Source of the DNA: an uncultured Clostridia bacterium
GTDB lineage: Bacteria > Bacillota > Clostridia > Saccharofermentanales > Fastidiosipilaceae
NCBI GenBank assembly: GCA_947253135.1
Contig: CAMXYS010000006.1
Span: 1 to 32,964 of the forward strand
Direction of reading: 5' to 3'
DNA length: 32,964 nucleotides
The notes beneath the pieces were generated by a model. It did not search any database. It saw only the letters and a program-made list of their open reading frames with translations, and was not told where the DNA came from. A program made the position numbers and the translations under genes. Below, one piece after another: positions 30,499-32,964 of this stretch (its first letter is position 1; each line of letters begins with the position of its first letter).

Positions 30499-31761
30499 AT
30501 GACTGCAACTGCTGCTGCACAAAAAAGGAAAATTTTACGTGCCATGCTGATGGTGGCCTTCTATTGGTTCTCCCTTTATGTCTACACACCCTATCAGGCA
30601 ACCTACCTCAAGGACCTGGGAGCCGGGCAAACCATGATCGGTTTGATCGCCGGTGCCTACGGGCTGGCGCAAATTATCCTGCGACCGCCGCTGGGTATCA
30701 TAGCTGACCTCAAAGGAGGCACCTTTAGCTTTATGCTGACCGGCGTTTCCATACCGGCTGCGGCCTCCATTGTACGACTGATTGCGCCGGCGGCCGGTGG
30801 CTTTCTAACCGCCAATCTGATCTCCGGTTGCGGGGCCGCCATGTGGATTTGCTTTATGGTTTACTTTGCCGACCTGTTTGGTAAAGACGGCATGCAACAG
30901 GCTACTGCCTTAATCATGGGCGCCAACGGCTGCGGGCAATTGTTAGGCTACTTGCTCAGCACCCTGACTTACCGCCACTTCGGCATGGCCTTTCTCTGCC
31001 AAGCCAGTATTCTGGCCTCGCTGTTAGCTACCGGCTTGGCCCTGACCTTGCGGCCGGAGCGCCGGCCCCGCCCCGTGGCCGTCAACCTTGCCGGTGGCAG
31101 CCGGGAGGAACCGCCGGCGACGGCGCCGACCACTACAGCTGCTGACAGGCGCCCTGCTTTAAAAGATCTGCTTAAAGTAGTTAGCAATAAAAGACTGCTC
31201 GTTTTCTCTATCTTCGGTGTTATGCAGACAGGAATCGCCCTGGCTACTGTTACTAATATCGATACCCAGCGCATTCGAGAGTTGGGCGCCGGCCAAGGGC
31301 AGGTCGGTGCCATGACGGTTGTCTTTATGGCCTTTCAAATGATTTTTTCGATGTGGTCAGCCAGCCCGGGTTTTCGCCGCTTCGGCTCACGCCTGTGGTT
31401 GCCCGCCTCCCTGGCAGCAGCCGGCCTGTATTGCCTATTGTCCCCACTGGCCACCGCCCCACTGCACCTGTTCCTGGTACAAGTTTTTAGCGGTTTTTAC
31501 GCCGGTGTCATCACCTCATATGCTTTGTCAGAAGCTACCGCTGAAATTCCACAAGACATGCGGACGACAGCTGTCGGCATTTATCAATGCGCCGTGGCCG
31601 TGGGCATCGCTCTCTTGCCCTTCCTGAGCGGCTTATTGGCCGATATCAGCGGCTCTCTCTTGACCCCCTACTATGTCTTCGCCGCTGTCAGCCTGCTGAG
31701 TGCCGCCTTGGCCGTATGGGCAACACGTACAAGTCGTTTAAGTAGCTCTGTGCAAGCCTAA
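30499..31761 (+). CDS. Major facilitator superfamily transporter
   Basis: The 420-residue protein has about twelve hydrophobic segments in two halves separated by a Pro/Thr/Arg-rich loop near residue 205-225. MIGLIAGAYGLAQIILRPPLGIIADLKG (residues 46-73) contains the loop 2-3 MFS signature (RPPLGxxADLKG), and the second half has FRRFGSRLW in the equivalent place. ATG at 30499 is chosen with GAGAG 8 bases upstream; the in-frame GTG at 30439 lies in the rpiA terminator. Substrate unknown. Confidence 0.85.
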   Translation: MTATAAAQKRKILRAMLMVAFYWFSLYVYTPYQATYLKDLGAGQTMIGLIAGAYGLAQIILRPPLGIIADLKGGTFSFMLTGVSIPAAASIVRLIAPAAGGFLTANLISGCGAAMWICFMVYFADLFGKDGMQQATALIMGANGCGQLLGYLLSTLTYRHFGMAFLCQASILASLLATGLALTLRPERRPRPVAVNLAGGSREEPPATAPTTTAADRRPALKDLLKVVSNKRLLVFSIFGVMQTGIALATVTNIDTQRIRELGAGQGQVGAMTVVFMAFQMIFSMWSASPGFRRFGSRLWLPASLAAAGLYCLLSPLATAPLHLFLVQVFSGFYAGVITSYALSEATAEIPQDMRTTAVGIYQCAVAVGIALLPFLSGLLADISGSLLTPYYVFAAVSLLSAALAVWATRTSRLSSSVQA

Positions 31762-31852
31762 GCGGCCGCAAGGCTTAAAACCAACCCGGCCCGGGTCATA
31801 TTACAGGCCGGCCGAAGGGCATAGCGTGATCCTGCCCGTTACCTTCATTCTT

Positions 31853-32964
31853 TTAACCCAGAGCAGTTGCGCCTGAGCCACTGATGACTGTCCAACCGCC
31901 GGCACTTGCTGCTAACCGCTCGGCCTCCTGCTCTGAGGCCAACAAGCCAAGCACCTGTCCGAAACCCGCTGCCCCCTGCTGTTTGGTTACCCGAATACCC
32001 GCAGCCAAGCTCTGCCATGCTGCCTCTTTCCGGTTATCATCCCAGCCGGCAAAAGGCTCGTCTAAGATTAAGGGCAAACTGATACCGGCATGACGGTTTG
32101 TCGCTGCCACCAAGGTTTGACGCAAGGCCAGGCCCACCACTTCTCGCTCATGTAGGCTCAAGGACTCCTCCTCTACAAAAGGTGGTGCTCCTTGCTTGCC
32201 CAAGCTTAATTGCAAGCTGAAATCCGGCTGTAGTCGAGCCGTTTTGATGGCGGTCGCCCGCAGCTGCTTTAAGTCAGTTAAAAAATCCGATTTAAAGGGG
32301 CGAAAGTAGTCCGTCTGCTCGGTTTGTGCCAGGTCAGTCAAGGCTTCTGCTGCCGCTAGCAAGATGCGGTCCTTTTGATAGAGCTCTCCCAGCTGCGACC
32401 GCAGGCGGTCTACCGCTGCCGTCGTCGGTGGTACGACAACGGCAGAATCAATTCTTTCCAAATATTCTATCTGCCCATCCAACCGGGCGATCGCTTCTCT
32501 CAAACCCATGACGCGTTGCTGTTGATGGTCACGGCCTGGTGGCGGCTCCGGCACTTTTACCGGTGTCGTGGCCGGTCTGCCCCTGCGTCTGGCAGACCGA
32601 AGACCCCACCAGGCTAATAAAATAACCGGCAGGGCTAAGGCCAGCAAAATCGAGCCTGCTGCGTGACTAAAGGGGAGCCGGGCGCCCAGTGGCAAAAAAA
32701 GCTTGGCCGCTCCCGCTGCCAATCCCAATAAAGCCAGGCACAAAAGCAAGCCTGCCAATATCGCAGACCCGCTGGGGCGCCCCGAAGAGGACTCCCCACC
32801 CTCATAACGATAGCCCTGATTCCCCTCATTTTCGGTTGCCGCCGCCCCCGTTTTTGCCAGCTTTTCGCCAGTGAAAGCACCGCCTGTATCAAAGGCCTGC
32901 CGGTCTATGGACTTTAGTTCTGCGAGCCGCTTTGCCCGGTCTTTTTGCAAAGTCAGGTAGCTGT
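31853..32964 (-). CDS. SbcC/YhaN-like ATPase with central membrane helices (N-terminus beyond window)
   Basis: Only the C-terminal 370 residues lie in the window and the frame is open to base 32964. The visible part begins with a coiled-coil piece (KDRAKRLAELKSIDRQ), followed by two hydrophobic helices (about 66-92 and 100-122), another coiled coil (150-215), and an ABC/SMC-type C-terminal lobe: signature-like LSLHEREVVGLALRQTL and Walker B LPLILDEPFAGWDD. The Walker A half should be upstream. This resembles YhaN-type proteins, SbcC/Rad50-like ATPases that include a transmembrane hairpin in the coiled coil and often accompany an SbcD-like nuclease. A role in DNA processing near the membrane is inferred from the family. 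Confidence 0.75.
   Translation of the reverse strand, partial: SYLTLQKDRAKRLAELKSIDRQAFDTGGAFTGEKLAKTGAAATENEGNQGYRYEGGESSSGRPSGSAILAGLLLCLALLGLAAGAAKLFLPLGARLPFSHAAGSILLALALPVILLAWWGLRSARRRGRPATTPVKVPEPPPGRDHQQQRVMGLREAIARLDGQIEYLERIDSAVVVPPTTAAVDRLRSQLGELYQKDRILLAAAEALTDLAQTEQTDYFRPFKSDFLTDLKQLRATAIKTARLQPDFSLQLSLGKQGAPPFVEEESLSLHEREVVGLALRQTLVAATNRHAGISLPLILDEPFAGWDDNRKEAAWQSLAAGIRVTKQQGAAGFGQVLGLLASEQEAERLAASAGGWTVISGSGATALG

Noticed and set aside
31762..31852. Terminator between the MFS gene and the YhaN-like gene
   Set aside because: GC-rich short stems are present but no T run follows on either strand.

Overview
The window looks like ordinary chromosome of a Gram-positive anaerobe of the Bacillota, most likely a clostridial lineage. 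The signs are a T-box leader on a tRNA-synthetase gene, Shine-Dalgarno sites of the AGGAGG type in front of almost every gene, an LPXTG sorting signal, a LacI-type regulator, a butyrate/4-hydroxybutyrate-type CoA-transferase, and families common in that group (DUF1576, DUF5662, AEC, FNT). Base composition is balanced to slightly GC-rich. I see no phage, transposon, CRISPR array or rRNA. The assignment to a lineage is inference.

Layout. 1-1877 (minus): a polyol/inositol catabolic operon with an IolG-type dehydrogenase followed by a TIM-barrel sugar isomerase cut by the window edge; a LacI-type operator lies upstream. 2370-5088: a divergent pair, a MurE-like Mur ligase (minus) and a LacI-family regulator (plus). 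5210-8349: a PPOX-fold flavoprotein, an acetyl-CoA hydrolase/transferase-family CoA-transferase with a long nested hairpin in its leader, and a membrane protein with a Tyr/Gly/Gln-rich tail. 8470-11275 (minus): T-box leader, proS and a PfkB-type sugar-phosphate kinase in one apparent operon. 11458-12315: rpsD with promoter, leader and terminator. 12357-14248 (minus): a DUF1576 membrane protein translationally coupled to a small unknown protein. 14445-16883 (minus): a large surface protein with G5-like repeats and a CAP-like domain.

17026-23527 (minus): a complete F-type ATP synthase operon in the order atpB-E-F-(delta-alpha)-G-D-C. There is no separate atpH. The C-terminal half of the delta subunit is fused in frame to the N-terminus of alpha, and the N-terminal delta domain is not encoded anywhere in the operon. 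I regard this as the most unusual feature of the window.

23769-32964: adenine deaminase, tRNA-Ser(GCU), an FNT-family channel, a two-gene exported-protein unit (small anchored protein plus lipoprotein), an AEC transporter, a DUF5662 protein, rpiA, an MFS transporter, and the C-terminal part of an SbcC/YhaN-like ATPase with two membrane helices that runs off the right edge.

In metabolic terms the window combines polyol/inositol oxidation, sugar-phosphate handling (PfkB kinase, RpiA), CoA-linked short-chain acid metabolism, purine salvage and energy conservation by the ATP synthase. Gene starts were chosen mainly by Shine-Dalgarno spacing, and several differ from the longest open frame.
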